Shown here: positions 1-8,241 of the stretch, one piece after another
How the letters are laid out: every line of letters begins with the position of its first letter
Numbering within the stretch: the stretch's first letter is position 1
DNA from: Winogradskyella psychrotolerans
GTDB lineage: Bacteria > Bacteroidota > Bacteroidia > Flavobacteriales > Flavobacteriaceae
Reading direction: 5' to 3'
Assembly: GCF_018860545.1 (NCBI RefSeq)
Contig: NZ_JAHKPN010000011.1
Coordinates: 124,001 to 188,000, forward strand
Length of the DNA: 64,000 bases
Position numbers and translations under genes: made by a program
Notes under the pieces: generated by a model
Seen by the model: only the letters and a program-made list of their open reading frames with translations
Told to the model about the DNA's origin: nothing
Databases searched by the model: none

Positions 1-440
1 CCTCCTTGTACTTTTGTCTCGGTACTTTCCAAATAATTTGTGGAGTTGTAACCACCTCCGGCATATATTAGTGGTGACACATTTCTAAATGGACTTATGA
101 GATATTCCAAATTTATATCGAAAGACATAAAACCTTCATTAAACACATCTTTTACAGCAACATTGTATTTATTATATGTGATATTGAGATTTAAATGACT
201 TGTAAGATGATGTTTATATCCTGCTCTAAAATAGAGTTCATACTCAGCATCGGAATAATCCACTTCGCTACTTGCAGAACCTGCCGCAAATTCTACAGCG
301 TGAGACCCTCGTTTTTCGAAAAATTTAAACCGTTTGGCAATTGCTTTATCATCTCGATCATTAGTGTCTTGAGCATGTATTGAATTAACACACACTAAAG
401 TCAATAAAACACTCAAAGAAACACAAACCCTAAAAACCAT
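1..440 (-). CDS. Outer-membrane beta-barrel-like protein, N-terminal part (runs off window)
   Basis: Reading the minus strand from the ATG at 438-440 gives 146 codons open to the window edge. Residues 1-24 look like a signal peptide ending in HAQ before an acidic mature start. The rest has alternating aromatic/polar strands (AEYELYFRAGYKHH, LNLNITYNKYNV, SPLIYAGGGYNS) typical of small Bacteroidota outer-membrane barrels. The C-terminus lies outside the window, so neither barrel size nor family can be fixed. The gene is downstream of the 47-residue secreted peptide on the same strand, but a strong terminator separates them. I do not recognise a specific function. That it is a real secreted protein is fairly sure; the barrel assignment is inference. 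Confidence 0.7.
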   Translation of the reverse strand, partial: MVFRVCVSLSVLLTLVCVNSIHAQDTNDRDDKAIAKRFKFFEKRGSHAVEFAAGSASSEVDYSDAEYELYFRAGYKHHLTSHLNLNITYNKYNVAVKDVFNEGFMSFDINLEYLISPFRNVSPLIYAGGGYNSTNYLESTETKVQG

Positions 441-511
441 AAGTCACTCATTAGCAATTAGAAAGAGTACAATATAGGAAAATATTTATTTCAGAAAACA
501 CTAATTTGAGA

Positions 512-546
512 CAAAAAAAAGATAAAACCGAGTTATCGATTTTATC
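512..546 (-). terminator. Rho-independent terminator of the 47-residue peptide gene
   Basis: On the minus strand a 10-bp stem (arms 537-546 and 521-530, loop 531-536, one G-T pair) is followed by a run of T (complement of the A run at 513-520). It sits about 40 bp after the stop codon at 587. Confidence 0.75.
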
Positions 547-586
547 TTATAGATTTAATAGGTCAAAAGACCCTAACAATTTTGTC

Positions 587-730
587 TTAATTTTTAAGAT
601 CTGTTGGTAGCTTTACTTGGATACTTGCCACATTATCATTGCTGACATTATTCAATTCATCCGAATTGTCTTGAGACAAAATAAGCGTCGCCCCAACAAG
701 AATTGCTACACTAAGTAGTAACTTTTTCAT
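587..730 (-). CDS. Small secreted peptide, 47 residues, unknown function
   Basis: ATG at 728-730 and TAA at 587-589 give 47 codons. Residues 1-19 (MKKLLLSVAILVGATLILS) form a classic signal peptide. The remaining 28 residues are Asn/Asp-rich and polar and end in KLPTDLKN. A -7 box TATTTTTG (complement of 758-765) lies 28 bp upstream and a hairpin terminator follows, so it is a self-contained transcription unit. No family is recognised. The signal peptide, promoter and terminator together argue that it is translated and exported. It could be a peptide ligand, a matrix component or a processed remnant of a longer protein. Confidence 0.6.
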   Translation of the reverse strand: MKKLLLSVAILVGATLILSQDNSDELNNVSNDNVASIQVKLPTDLKN

Positions 731-757
731 TTTTACAAATATTGATTAATAGCCCTA

Positions 758-765
758 CAAAAATA
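758..765 (-). promoter_or_regulatory. -7 box TATTTTTG before the small secreted peptide
   Basis: It matches the Bacteroidota TAnnTTTG element on the minus strand, 28 bp before the ATG. No clear TTG at the -33 position is seen, so only the -7 half is supported. Confidence 0.4.
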
Positions 766-955
766 AGAAATAAACGTATTCTTAAATTGACTATGATCAA
801 ATATTTAACATGATTTGAGCACCTTTTCGACAACTCGTTTAATGTCATCGACCAACTACATAAAACCCAAAATTAACGCGTCCCACTGTACGTATATATA
901 CGTATTTCATCGAATAAAAATAATGACGAATGCCCACCTAATTGCATCATTTATA

Positions 956-3142
956 TCATTTTGTAAACAAAAGCTCTCTATATTTGGTTAATGGCCATAA
1001 TTCATCATCAATCATTATCTCTAATTTATCACAATGATATCTAATATCTTGAAATAAAGGCTTCACTTTATTGCAATAACCATCTGCTTTCTTCTCTAAA
1101 TTCGTTTCCTTATTACATACTTTTCGCTCTTCTGTCATCTTTGTTACCGTAGAGTTAATCGTTTCAATATGTTCCGAAATTTCTTCAATAAGAACCAACT
1201 GTGCTTTTGCAAAATCTTTAAAGCGATCACCATAAATCGTTTTTAAACCTGTTACATTTTTAATTAAAATATTCTGGTATCTTACTGCTGTTGGTACAAC
1301 ATGATTTCTAGCAATATCTCCAATAACTCTGCTCTCTATTTGAATATGATGGATGTAATCTTCCATTTCAATTTCGTAGCGCGATTCAGATTCTATTTTA
1401 TTCATGACTCCCAAACTTTGAAAAAGCTCAATGCTCGATTTAGCTTTCTTAATTTGAAGAGCTTCAGGTGTGGTTTTATTATTACTTAACCTTCGTTTTT
1501 TCGCTTCCTCTTCCCATGCCTCACTATAACCATTGCCTTCAAAAAGAATAGCCTTCGAGGTTTTAATATACTCTCTTAAAACATTAAATATAGCATCATC
1601 CTTTTTCATTGACTTCTTATCGATTAATTCATCGACTTCAATTTTAAAATCTATGAGCTGTTTTGCAACTATGGTACTTAAAACTGTCATTGGATTAGCA
1701 CAGTTGGCTGTAGACCCCACCGCTCTAAACTCAAATTTATTACCTGTAAAAGCAAATGATGACGTTCTATTCCTATCCGTATTATCTAATATAACTTCAG
1801 GTATTTTACCAACGACATTCAGTTTTAGGTCTGTGATTTCCTTAGGAGATAATTTTCCTTTCGGCACCGTTTCTAATTCTGCCAGCACCTTAGTGAGTTG
1901 ATCTCCAATAAAAATAGAAATAATCGCAGGAGGTGCTTCATTAGCACCTAAACGATGGTCGTTACTTGCTGAAGCAATAGCTGCGCGTAATAATTCTTCA
2001 TGAGTTTGTACCGCTTTAATTGTATTTATAAAGAAGGTTAAAAATTGAAGATTACTCATTGGAGTTTTTCCTGGCGCCAACAAATTGACTCCTGTATTTG
2101 TAGAAAGGCTCCAATTGTTATGTTTACCAGAACCATTTACTCCTGCAAATGGCTTTTCATGCATAAGCACAGTAAAATTATGGCGCTTGGCAATTTTCTG
2201 CATAATATCCATTAACAACGAGTTATGGTCTACTGCCAAATTAGCTTCTTCAAAGATAGGAGCTAATTCAAATTGATTTGGTGCCACCTCATTATGTCTT
2301 GTTTTTACAGGAATTCCTAGTAGCATACATTGGTGTTCCAAATCGCGCATATAAGCCATCGCTCTTGCTGGAATAGTACCAAAATAATGATCATCTAGTT
2401 GTTGTCCCTTAGCAGGTGAATGTCCTAAGACCGTTCTCCCTGTTAGTAAGATATCTGGCCTAGAAGCTGCTAATGCCGTATCTATTAAAAAATACTCCTG
2501 CTCCCAACCTAACGAGGTATTGACACGTTTAACGTTTTTATCGAAATATTTACACACTGCAACCGCAGCACTATCTACTACTTGTAAAGCGCGCAACAGA
2601 GGAGTTTTAAAATCTAAAGCCTCGCCTGTATAAGACACAAAAACTGTTGGAATGCATAAGGTTTTATCATAAATAAAGGCCGGTGAAGTTGGGTCCCAAG
2701 CTGTATAGCCTCTCGCTTCAAATGTATTTCTAATGCCTCCATTCGGAAAACTAGAAGCATCTGGTTCTTGCTGTACTAATTGGTCACCTCCAAATTTCTC
2801 AATAGCAAGTCCATCACCAATCGTCTCAAAGAACGCATCATGTTTTTCTGCAGTTGCTCCGGTTAAAGGTTGAAACCAATGTGTATAATGAGTAGCTCCT
2901 TTTGAAATAGCCCATTCTTTCATTCCTGTAGAAATATGATCTGCAACAAGACGGTTTATCTTAGTCCCTTTTTCAATAGCTTCCAAAACACTATTCAACG
3001 CCGTTTTAGTTAAATACTGGCGCATAGAAACCTCATTGAAAACATTTTCTCCAAAAATTTCCGAACGACGTTTTTGCTCTTTTATTTTTATTGGTTTTCG
3101 TTTTAATGATGCCTTTACGGCATGAAATCTAAGTGTTGACAT
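956..3142 (-). CDS. glnN: Glutamine synthetase type III
   Basis: It makes glutamine from glutamate, ammonia and ATP in the cytoplasm. The 728-residue product fits the long GSIII family (about 700-730 residues). Key marks are the GSIII N-terminus MSTLRFHAVKA, the catalytic core with EQEYFLID, the RHNEVAPNQFE segment, NGSGKHNNWS, and the long C-terminal helical extension ending VPTAVRYQN...EIMIDDELWPL. I chose the ATG at 3140-3142. An upstream in-frame start at 3199 would add 19 hydrophobic residues, would lie upstream of the -7 box at 3161-3168, and lacks the family N-terminus. The gene is divergent from a type II enzyme at 3320, so both probably answer to nitrogen status. Confidence 0.97.
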   Translation of the reverse strand: MSTLRFHAVKASLKRKPIKIKEQKRRSEIFGENVFNEVSMRQYLTKTALNSVLEAIEKGTKINRLVADHISTGMKEWAISKGATHYTHWFQPLTGATAEKHDAFFETIGDGLAIEKFGGDQLVQQEPDASSFPNGGIRNTFEARGYTAWDPTSPAFIYDKTLCIPTVFVSYTGEALDFKTPLLRALQVVDSAAVAVCKYFDKNVKRVNTSLGWEQEYFLIDTALAASRPDILLTGRTVLGHSPAKGQQLDDHYFGTIPARAMAYMRDLEHQCMLLGIPVKTRHNEVAPNQFELAPIFEEANLAVDHNSLLMDIMQKIAKRHNFTVLMHEKPFAGVNGSGKHNNWSLSTNTGVNLLAPGKTPMSNLQFLTFFINTIKAVQTHEELLRAAIASASNDHRLGANEAPPAIISIFIGDQLTKVLAELETVPKGKLSPKEITDLKLNVVGKIPEVILDNTDRNRTSSFAFTGNKFEFRAVGSTANCANPMTVLSTIVAKQLIDFKIEVDELIDKKSMKKDDAIFNVLREYIKTSKAILFEGNGYSEAWEEEAKKRRLSNNKTTPEALQIKKAKSSIELFQSLGVMNKIESESRYEIEMEDYIHHIQIESRVIGDIARNHVVPTAVRYQNILIKNVTGLKTIYGDRFKDFAKAQLVLIEEISEHIETINSTVTKMTEERKVCNKETNLEKKADGYCNKVKPLFQDIRYHCDKLEIMIDDELWPLTKYRELLFTK

Positions 3143-3160
3143 ATTGATAATTTTTAAGGT

Positions 3161-3168
3161 CAAAAATA
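3161..3168 (-). promoter_or_regulatory. -7 box TATTTTTG for glnN
   Basis: TAnnTTTG on the minus strand, 18 bp before the chosen ATG of glnN. It supports that start over the longer reading. No good -33 TTG was found. The remaining intergenic DNA up to 3319 holds several CCCAT/ATGGG repeats (for example 3247-3265) that could form a small hairpin or bind a regulator. Confidence 0.4.
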
Positions 3169-3319
3169 CAAAATATTTAAAAATTAGCTCATTGCCCATC
3201 TAAAAATAGGGTATCAATAATAATTAGAAACATTACAACTAAATCACCCCATTTTTTTTGATGGGTAAAAAAAATTAGCAATATTTGTAACATTCATTTA
3301 GATAAACAAAACAATCATT

Positions 3320-4345
3320 ATGGCAAAAATTAAATTAGAATACATTTGGTTAGATGGTTACTTCCCAACTCAAAATATGAGAAGTAAAACCAAAGTAGAA
3401 GAGCACGAAGACTTTAAAGGAACTATAGAAGAGTTAGGCATGTGGTCTTTTGACGGATCATCTACCAGACAAGCTGAAGGTGGATCTTCTGACTGTTTAT
3501 TAAAACCTGTCGCTATTTATCCAGATCCCGATAGAATCAATGGATATTTAGTCATGACAGAAGTTTTAAATGCAGATGGAACACCTCACGTTTCTAATGG
3601 TAGAGCAACTATTGATGATGATGACAATGATTTCTGGTTTGGTTTTGAGCAAGAGTATTTTATTATGGATACTAAAACTCAATTGCCATTAGGATTCCCT
3701 ATTGGTGGATATCCTGCACCACAAGGTATGTATTACTGTTCTGTTGGTGGAAAAAACACGCATGGTAGAGGTCTAGTTGAAGAACATGCTGATTTATGTA
3801 TAGAGGCAGGTTTAAACTTTGAAGGTATTAACCAAGAAGTTGCTTCAGGACAATGGGAATTCCAATTGTTTGCAAAAGGTGCTAAAAAAGCTGGAGATGA
3901 AATTTGGATTGCTCGATATTTATTAGATCGTTTAACTGAAAAATATGGTTACTACATTGATTACCATCCAAAACCTTTAGGTAAAGATATGGATTGGAAT
4001 GGATCAGGTATGCATGCTAATTTCTCTAATGAAATCTTAAGAACATGCGGTGATAAAGAAGTTTACGCAAAAATCTGTGAAGCTTTCCGACCAGTAGTAA
4101 AAGAACATATCGCGGTGTATGGTGAATTTAACGATCAACGTTTAACCGGTTTACACGAAACAGCATCGATAGACGACTTCTCTTGGGGAGTTTCAGATAG
4201 AGGAGCTTCAATCCGTATTCCAATCATTGCAGTAGAAAAAGGCTGGAAAGGTTGGTTAGAAGATAGAAGACCAGCTTCTAACGGGGATCCATACAAAATT
4301 GCAGGTAGAATTATTACAACTGTAAAAAGTGCTGATCTTTCTTAA
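3320..4345 (+). CDS. glnII: Glutamine synthetase, beta-grasp type II (eukaryote-like GSII)
   Basis: This 341-residue ATP-dependent glutamine synthetase is the short GSII type. It starts with the beta-grasp domain (LEYIWLDGYFPTQNMRSK, then LGMWSFDGSSTRQAEG at about 40-55). It has the catalytic FGFEQEYFIMD (about 108-118), the GINQEVASGQWEFQ segment, DWNGSGMHANFSNE (about 225-238), HETASIDDFSWGVSDRGASIRIP and the C-terminal EDRRPASNGDPY substrate loop. It lacks the adenylylation loop of type I enzymes. It is divergent from glnN with 177 bp between starts and is followed by a terminator. Having GSII and GSIII side by side suggests different affinity or nitrogen regimes. Confidence 0.96.
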   Translation: MAKIKLEYIWLDGYFPTQNMRSKTKVEEHEDFKGTIEELGMWSFDGSSTRQAEGGSSDCLLKPVAIYPDPDRINGYLVMTEVLNADGTPHVSNGRATIDDDDNDFWFGFEQEYFIMDTKTQLPLGFPIGGYPAPQGMYYCSVGGKNTHGRGLVEEHADLCIEAGLNFEGINQEVASGQWEFQLFAKGAKKAGDEIWIARYLLDRLTEKYGYYIDYHPKPLGKDMDWNGSGMHANFSNEILRTCGDKEVYAKICEAFRPVVKEHIAVYGEFNDQRLTGLHETASIDDFSWGVSDRGASIRIPIIAVEKGWKGWLEDRRPASNGDPYKIAGRIITTVKSADLS

Positions 4346-4365
4346 TTAGAAACGAATTAACTTTT

Positions 4366-4405
4366 AAAGTCGTCTAGAAAATATTGTTTTTTAGACGACT
4401 TTTTT
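4366..4405 (+). terminator. Rho-independent terminator after glnII
   Basis: An 11-bp perfect stem (4366-4376 with 4392-4402) carries a 15-nt loop and runs into a T tract, 21 bp after the glnII stop. Confidence 0.85.
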
Positions 4406-4467
4406 ACTCCTTAATATATAGCTCAAAAAACAGCTACTTTTAGATAAACATATATTCTTCTTATAAA

Positions 4468-4659
4468 TTATAAATCTAAAAGTATTTCTAAATAATTAAA
4501 GCTCAGTAGTGCAACCTCATAACTTCTAACGCTTCTCAACCTCATCTGTTTTAGTAATTTTCTATTATTAACTAGTTCTACAATAGCAGAATAGGCACAC
4601 CTATTAGGAAGTAATTCCTTACAACGATAAAATCTGCCCTTGGAAGTAAATTCTTTCAT
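4468..4659 (-). CDS. Doubtful small ORF, 63 residues
   Basis: An open frame lies in the 406-bp gap between glnII and the next gene. The product is basic and Leu/Arg-rich (KQMRLRSVRSYEV), with no recognised domain, signal peptide or membrane segment. No TAnnTTTG box is seen upstream and no terminator downstream on this strand. It may be chance. The rest of the gap holds only the glnII terminator and the leader of the following gene. Confidence 0.2.
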   Translation of the reverse strand: MKEFTSKGRFYRCKELLPNRCAYSAIVELVNNRKLLKQMRLRSVRSYEVALLSFNYLEILLDL

Positions 4660-4751
4660 TTTACCGACTTTTTATGACAGTCTTCGCCATTTTTAGGCTA
4701 CGTTGATACACCTTCATAATATTGTAATGTTATTAACCAAATTTATAAATT

Positions 4752-6596
4752 ATGAAAAATTTTACTAAGCACCTACTTCCTATTTTATGTGGAGCTGCGA
4801 CTTTTATGACAAGTAATATGAATGCATTTCAGGACAATTCACAAGACAGCTGTAATGCTGTAGAAGTGATTGCATCAGTCCAAGGATTGCAATCAAACGG
4901 TAATCCGGTTATTGCGAGTCGCTCAGATGTTAATTTAGCATTACACACACCAGACAAGTCAAATTCTCCAACTGGATTTTATTCTTTGGGTATTAAAGGA
5001 AGTATTACACTCGCTTTAGGTGGAGCTGTTTATGACCAACCAGGAACAGATATTATGATTTACGAAACTTCATTTTCTGGAGATTCATGTGGTAGAAGTG
5101 ATGACGAAACTGCATTAATTGAGTTATCTCAAGATGGAGAAACGTGGATATATTACGATAATGTTTGTCGTGACGGATCAATAGACCTAGACGGATTAGG
5201 TTTAGATTACGTTACACAAATTAAAATTACAGATTCAACTTATGGCTCTGGTGATGGTTACGATTTAGATGGTGTTGAAGCCGTTAATGGTTGTGAAGAT
5301 ATTCCTACTGACGTTTGTTATGGATCTGGAGCTATAAACTATATCCCTGGATTAGATAGCAATGGAAATGCGTTAACAGTTGCTGAGCGAATGGACACAA
5401 ACAAAGCTTTAGGTCAACCTGAAATGGATGATTCATTAAACTTTTTATCATTAGGTTATAAAGGAGAAGTTACAATAACATTTGATGGTGTTGTATTTAA
5501 TAATGAAGGGGCTGACATTAAAGTTGTCGAAACCACATTTGGTTACGATTCCTTTACAAGTTATCCTGAATCGGCTGATGTTTATGTATCGCAAAATGGT
5601 ATTGATTTTTACCTTATTGGATCAGTGCTTACAGCTGATGCTGGAGATTTAGATATTAGCAATGCACCAATTTTCCTTTCTTATATTACAGAAGTGAAGA
5701 TTGTAGATACAACACCAGATGATTCTGTTTCTGATGATGGCTTTGATTTAGATGGAGTTATTGCTTTAACAGGATGTAATGAACCAATATTACCTACACC
5801 AGCTGGATGTTACGCAGTTGACTATTTTAACTATGTAGAAGGAACTAAAAAGAATGGTGGTGTTATTGATGCTATTAGAACTGAAACTCCAGAAAACACA
5901 CTTGGTGAACCAGAAGGAACTGATGAGTATGTCTTTACAACTCTTGGTTATGGTGGAGAAATAACTTTGACGTTTGGTGGTGCAGTTTACAACCAAGAAG
6001 GTCCAGATTTAGTTGTAGTTGAAACAACTTTCCAAAACACTTGGGGTTGTGACACATATGGTGAATATGCTAATGTATACGTTTCTGCAGATGATATCAA
6101 TTACCATTTTGCGGGTACAGTGTGTAAATCAGACAATACTGTTGATATTTCTGATGCAGGTAATTTCAACTTCATCTATTACGTAAAAATCGTAAACAAC
6201 AATGAATTATCTTCAACTGAAGATGCTTACGATCTTGATGGTGTAATTGCTATTGGTACTTGCCAACAGTTTGACTACCAAACTTACGCAGATGAGCAAT
6301 ATAATAGATTAAGTGTTACTACTGTAGATGCAAACGATTTAGAGTTATCAACATACCCTAACCCAACAAGTGGTGTTTCATATATTGAATTTAGCCCACA
6401 AACTGCAAGTAAAGTAGTAATAGAGGTATTTGATATTAATGGTCGTAACGTTGGTCAGGTATTCAATAATGACGCGTATCCTGGTCAAGTATACAAAGCA
6501 GAGTTTAACACTACAAGTTTAGCAGCTGGTTTATATGTATACCAAATTACAACTGGAAATTCTAGTATTACTAAAAAGTTTATCGTTTCAAAATAA
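4752..6596 (+). CDS. Type IX-secreted cell-surface protein with three tandem repeats
   Basis: The 614-residue product starts with a signal peptide (residues 1-25, ending MNAFQ). It has three homologous beta-rich units at roughly 36-180, 187-340 and 350-505. Each holds a glycine-rich GxKGxIT(L/I)xxGGxVY-like core, an ETxF segment and an acidic turn (DGYDLDGV, DGFDLDGV, DAYDLDGV) that resembles a calcium-binding loop. Residues about 535-614 are a type A C-terminal sorting domain (TYPNPTSG...VFDINGR...LAAGLYVYQI...KKFIVSK), so export and anchoring should use the GldKLMN system encoded at 51389-56032. Cysteine pairs within the repeats suggest disulfides. It is a single gene with its own terminator. 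Function is unknown; adhesion or surface-layer roles are possible. Confidence 0.85.
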   Translation: MKNFTKHLLPILCGAATFMTSNMNAFQDNSQDSCNAVEVIASVQGLQSNGNPVIASRSDVNLALHTPDKSNSPTGFYSLGIKGSITLALGGAVYDQPGTDIMIYETSFSGDSCGRSDDETALIELSQDGETWIYYDNVCRDGSIDLDGLGLDYVTQIKITDSTYGSGDGYDLDGVEAVNGCEDIPTDVCYGSGAINYIPGLDSNGNALTVAERMDTNKALGQPEMDDSLNFLSLGYKGEVTITFDGVVFNNEGADIKVVETTFGYDSFTSYPESADVYVSQNGIDFYLIGSVLTADAGDLDISNAPIFLSYITEVKIVDTTPDDSVSDDGFDLDGVIALTGCNEPILPTPAGCYAVDYFNYVEGTKKNGGVIDAIRTETPENTLGEPEGTDEYVFTTLGYGGEITLTFGGAVYNQEGPDLVVVETTFQNTWGCDTYGEYANVYVSADDINYHFAGTVCKSDNTVDISDAGNFNFIYYVKIVNNNELSSTEDAYDLDGVIAIGTCQQFDYQTYADEQYNRLSVTTVDANDLELSTYPNPTSGVSYIEFSPQTASKVVIEVFDINGRNVGQVFNNDAYPGQVYKAEFNTTSLAAGLYVYQITTGNSSITKKFIVSK

Positions 6597-6631
6597 AAAC
6601 GACGTATAGTCGTACGATTTACTAATAAATA

Positions 6632-6665
6632 AAAGCCACCTGAAAATGTATTTTCAGGTGGCTTT
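6632..6665. terminator. Bidirectional terminator between convergent genes
   Basis: A perfect 15-bp stem (6632-6646 with 6651-6665, loop TGTA) has flanking A and T runs. It can end the secreted-protein gene on the plus strand and the antiporter gene on the minus strand. Confidence 0.85.
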
Positions 6666-6759
6666 CTTATGGCATATTGTTATAAACTTTAAGATGGATA
6701 CGTCATAGGAGTAATTAAAACCCATGCCTTAAGGATGACCTTTACGAAGTAAAATTAAA

Positions 6760-7710
6760 CTATTTTAAGGCTAGATATATAAATAGCATATACGCACCAA
6801 ACAAAATCATCCCTTTTACTCTTCCTATTTCAAAACGTTTGGGTATGATAATGAATGGAATTAGAATCGCAGAAAATGCTATCATCCACCAGATATTAGT
6901 TGAAAGTATTTCTGGTGTATTGACATTCACAACAATTGGCTTTATAATCGCGGTTAAACCTAAAACAGATGCTATATTAAAAATATTAGATCCTATTAGA
7001 TTTCCTAATGACATCGCTTTTTCCTTTTTTAGGGCAGCAATAACTGATGCAGCTAGCTCTGGCACACTAGTTCCAATTGCTATGACTGTAACCGAAATAG
7101 CATAGTCGCTTATGCCTACGGATTCCGCCAATTGTTTAGCCCCTTGAACTAACCACTCAGAACCAAAGTACAATCCACCAGCACCAATAAGTAACCAGGC
7201 CACGATTTTAAAATTGGAAACAACTGCTAAAGTATCATCAACATCTTCCATATTCGCTTTAGTAGACTTCCTAGAACTTTTAATTAAAACAAAAAGGAAG
7301 ACAACTAACGCTATAAACATAATAGCACCTTCTAACGCTGTCAATACATTATCATTCGATAAGAAATAATACAAAGCAAATGAGATTAACATCATCATTG
7401 GCCAATTTAACTTGTAAAAATCCTGATCTACTGCTAAAGGAGTAATAATAGCAGTGATGCCCAGAACCAATCCAATATTCGCGATGTTAGAGCCAATAAC
7501 ATTACCTAGTGCAATATCCGAAACTCCATCTAAGGCTGCTTGTAAACTCACTAATAATTCTGGTGCTGAAGTTGCAAAAGACACAACCGTCATCCCAATA
7601 ACCAATTTCGATAACTTTAATTTAAAAGATAAACCTACCGAAGCTCTAACTAAAAAATCTCCACCAACAACCAACAAGGCCAATCCAGCAATTACCATTA
7701 ACACGCTCAT
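6760..7710 (-). CDS. Calcium/sodium antiporter, CaCA family (YrbG-like)
   Basis: This inner-membrane cation exchanger of 316 residues has about ten hydrophobic helices arranged as two inverted halves. Each half carries the family alpha-repeat: GMTVVSFATSAPELLVS with GNVIGSNIANI near residues 39-80, and SVTVIAIGTSVPELAAS with GNLIGSNIFNI near 205-245. The acidic residues in the SAPE and SVPE motifs bind the cation. Length is typical of the prokaryotic family. It is monocistronic: a terminator lies downstream, and the upstream region is shared with the divergent BlaI-like operon at 7880. Ion choice (Ca2+ against Na+, K+ or H+) cannot be told from sequence. Confidence 0.92.
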   Translation of the reverse strand: MSVLMVIAGLALLVVGGDFLVRASVGLSFKLKLSKLVIGMTVVSFATSAPELLVSLQAALDGVSDIALGNVIGSNIANIGLVLGITAIITPLAVDQDFYKLNWPMMMLISFALYYFLSNDNVLTALEGAIMFIALVVFLFVLIKSSRKSTKANMEDVDDTLAVVSNFKIVAWLLIGAGGLYFGSEWLVQGAKQLAESVGISDYAISVTVIAIGTSVPELAASVIAALKKEKAMSLGNLIGSNIFNIASVLGLTAIIKPIVVNVNTPEILSTNIWWMIAFSAILIPFIIIPKRFEIGRVKGMILFGAYMLFIYLALK

Positions 7711-7784
7711 CCTCTATCTCAATTTTAGACTCCTATTAATACAATAAAAGCGCAAAGATAATATTTCATTTTCACACCTACTAC

Positions 7785-7800
7785 AACTATATTTCACGTT
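7785..7800. promoter_or_regulatory. Degenerate third operator of the BlaI-like repressor
   Basis: It is a half-site AACTAT followed by an imperfect second arm. It begins exactly 20 bp before the first perfect operator, so the series 7785, 7805, 7825 lies on one face of the helix. Confidence 0.35.
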
Positions 7801-7804
7801 ACAA

Positions 7805-7820
7805 AACTATTATTATAGTT
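7805..7820. promoter_or_regulatory. BlaI-type operator 1
   Basis: Perfect palindrome AACTAT-N4-ATAGTT ending at the -33 region of the blaI-like promoter. BlaI/MecI repressors bind dyads of this size as dimers, so this is the likely autoregulatory site. Confidence 0.65.
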
Positions 7821-7849
7821 GTATAACTATAAAAATAGTTATATATTTG
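7819..7849 (+). promoter_or_regulatory. Promoter of the BlaI/BlaR1-like operon
   Basis: TTG at 7819-7821, then 20 bp, then TATATTTG at 7842-7849: a full match to the Bacteroidota -33/-7 promoter. The spacer is almost exactly filled by operator 2. The predicted start is about 25 bp before the ATG at 7880. Confidence 0.7.
7822..7843. promoter_or_regulatory. BlaI-type operator 2
   Basis: An extended palindrome with 9-bp perfect arms (7822-7830 and 7835-7843) around AAAA. Its core AACTAT-N4-ATAGTT repeats operator 1 at exactly 20 bp. It lies between the -33 and -7 boxes, where bound repressor would block RNA polymerase. Confidence 0.7.
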
Positions 7850-7879
7850 AATACAACAATAATTATAGTCACAAGATCA

Positions 7880-8239
7880 ATGCAGAAACTCACCAATAAA
7901 GAAGAGGAAATAATGCACATCTTATGGAAGCTTAAGAACGCTTTTGTAAAAGATGTGTTGGCAGAAATAAAAGAAGACAAACCACATTACAACACGCTAT
8001 CTACCATTATAAGAAATTTAGAAGACAAAGGATACGTTAGCTATAATGCCTATGGTAAAACACATCAATACTTTCCTATTGTGACAAAGGAAGACTATAA
8101 AACCAAATTTATGAATACGGCTATTGAGAATTACTTCAATAATTCTTATAAAAATGTCGTGTCCTTTTTTGCAAAAGAAGAGAAAATAAGCATTGATGAA
8201 CTCAAAGAAATTATTTCATTAATAGAAAACAAAAAATAA
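7880..8239 (+). CDS. BlaI/MecI/CopY-family winged-helix repressor
   Basis: The 119-residue product is the usual length for this family. Residues 1-70 form the winged helix (MQKLTNKEEEIMHILWKL, DVLAEIKEDKPHYNTLSTIIRNLEDKGYVSY); the rest is the helical dimerisation and cleavage region. I placed the start at 7880: the longer frame from 7847 begins inside the -7 box and adds 11 non-family residues. It is followed after 2 bp by an M56 metalloprotease gene, so the pair forms a repressor and membrane-protease switch. By analogy with BlaI/BlaR1, proteolysis of this repressor would free the operators at 7805-7843. Confidence 0.92.
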   Translation: MQKLTNKEEEIMHILWKLKNAFVKDVLAEIKEDKPHYNTLSTIIRNLEDKGYVSYNAYGKTHQYFPIVTKEDYKTKFMNTAIENYFNNSYKNVVSFFAKEEKISIDELKEIISLIENKK

Positions 8240-8241
8240 AT

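Noticed and set aside
1533..1901. 122-codon frame opposite glnN
   Set aside because: It is a shadow of a certain gene; no promoter or domain.
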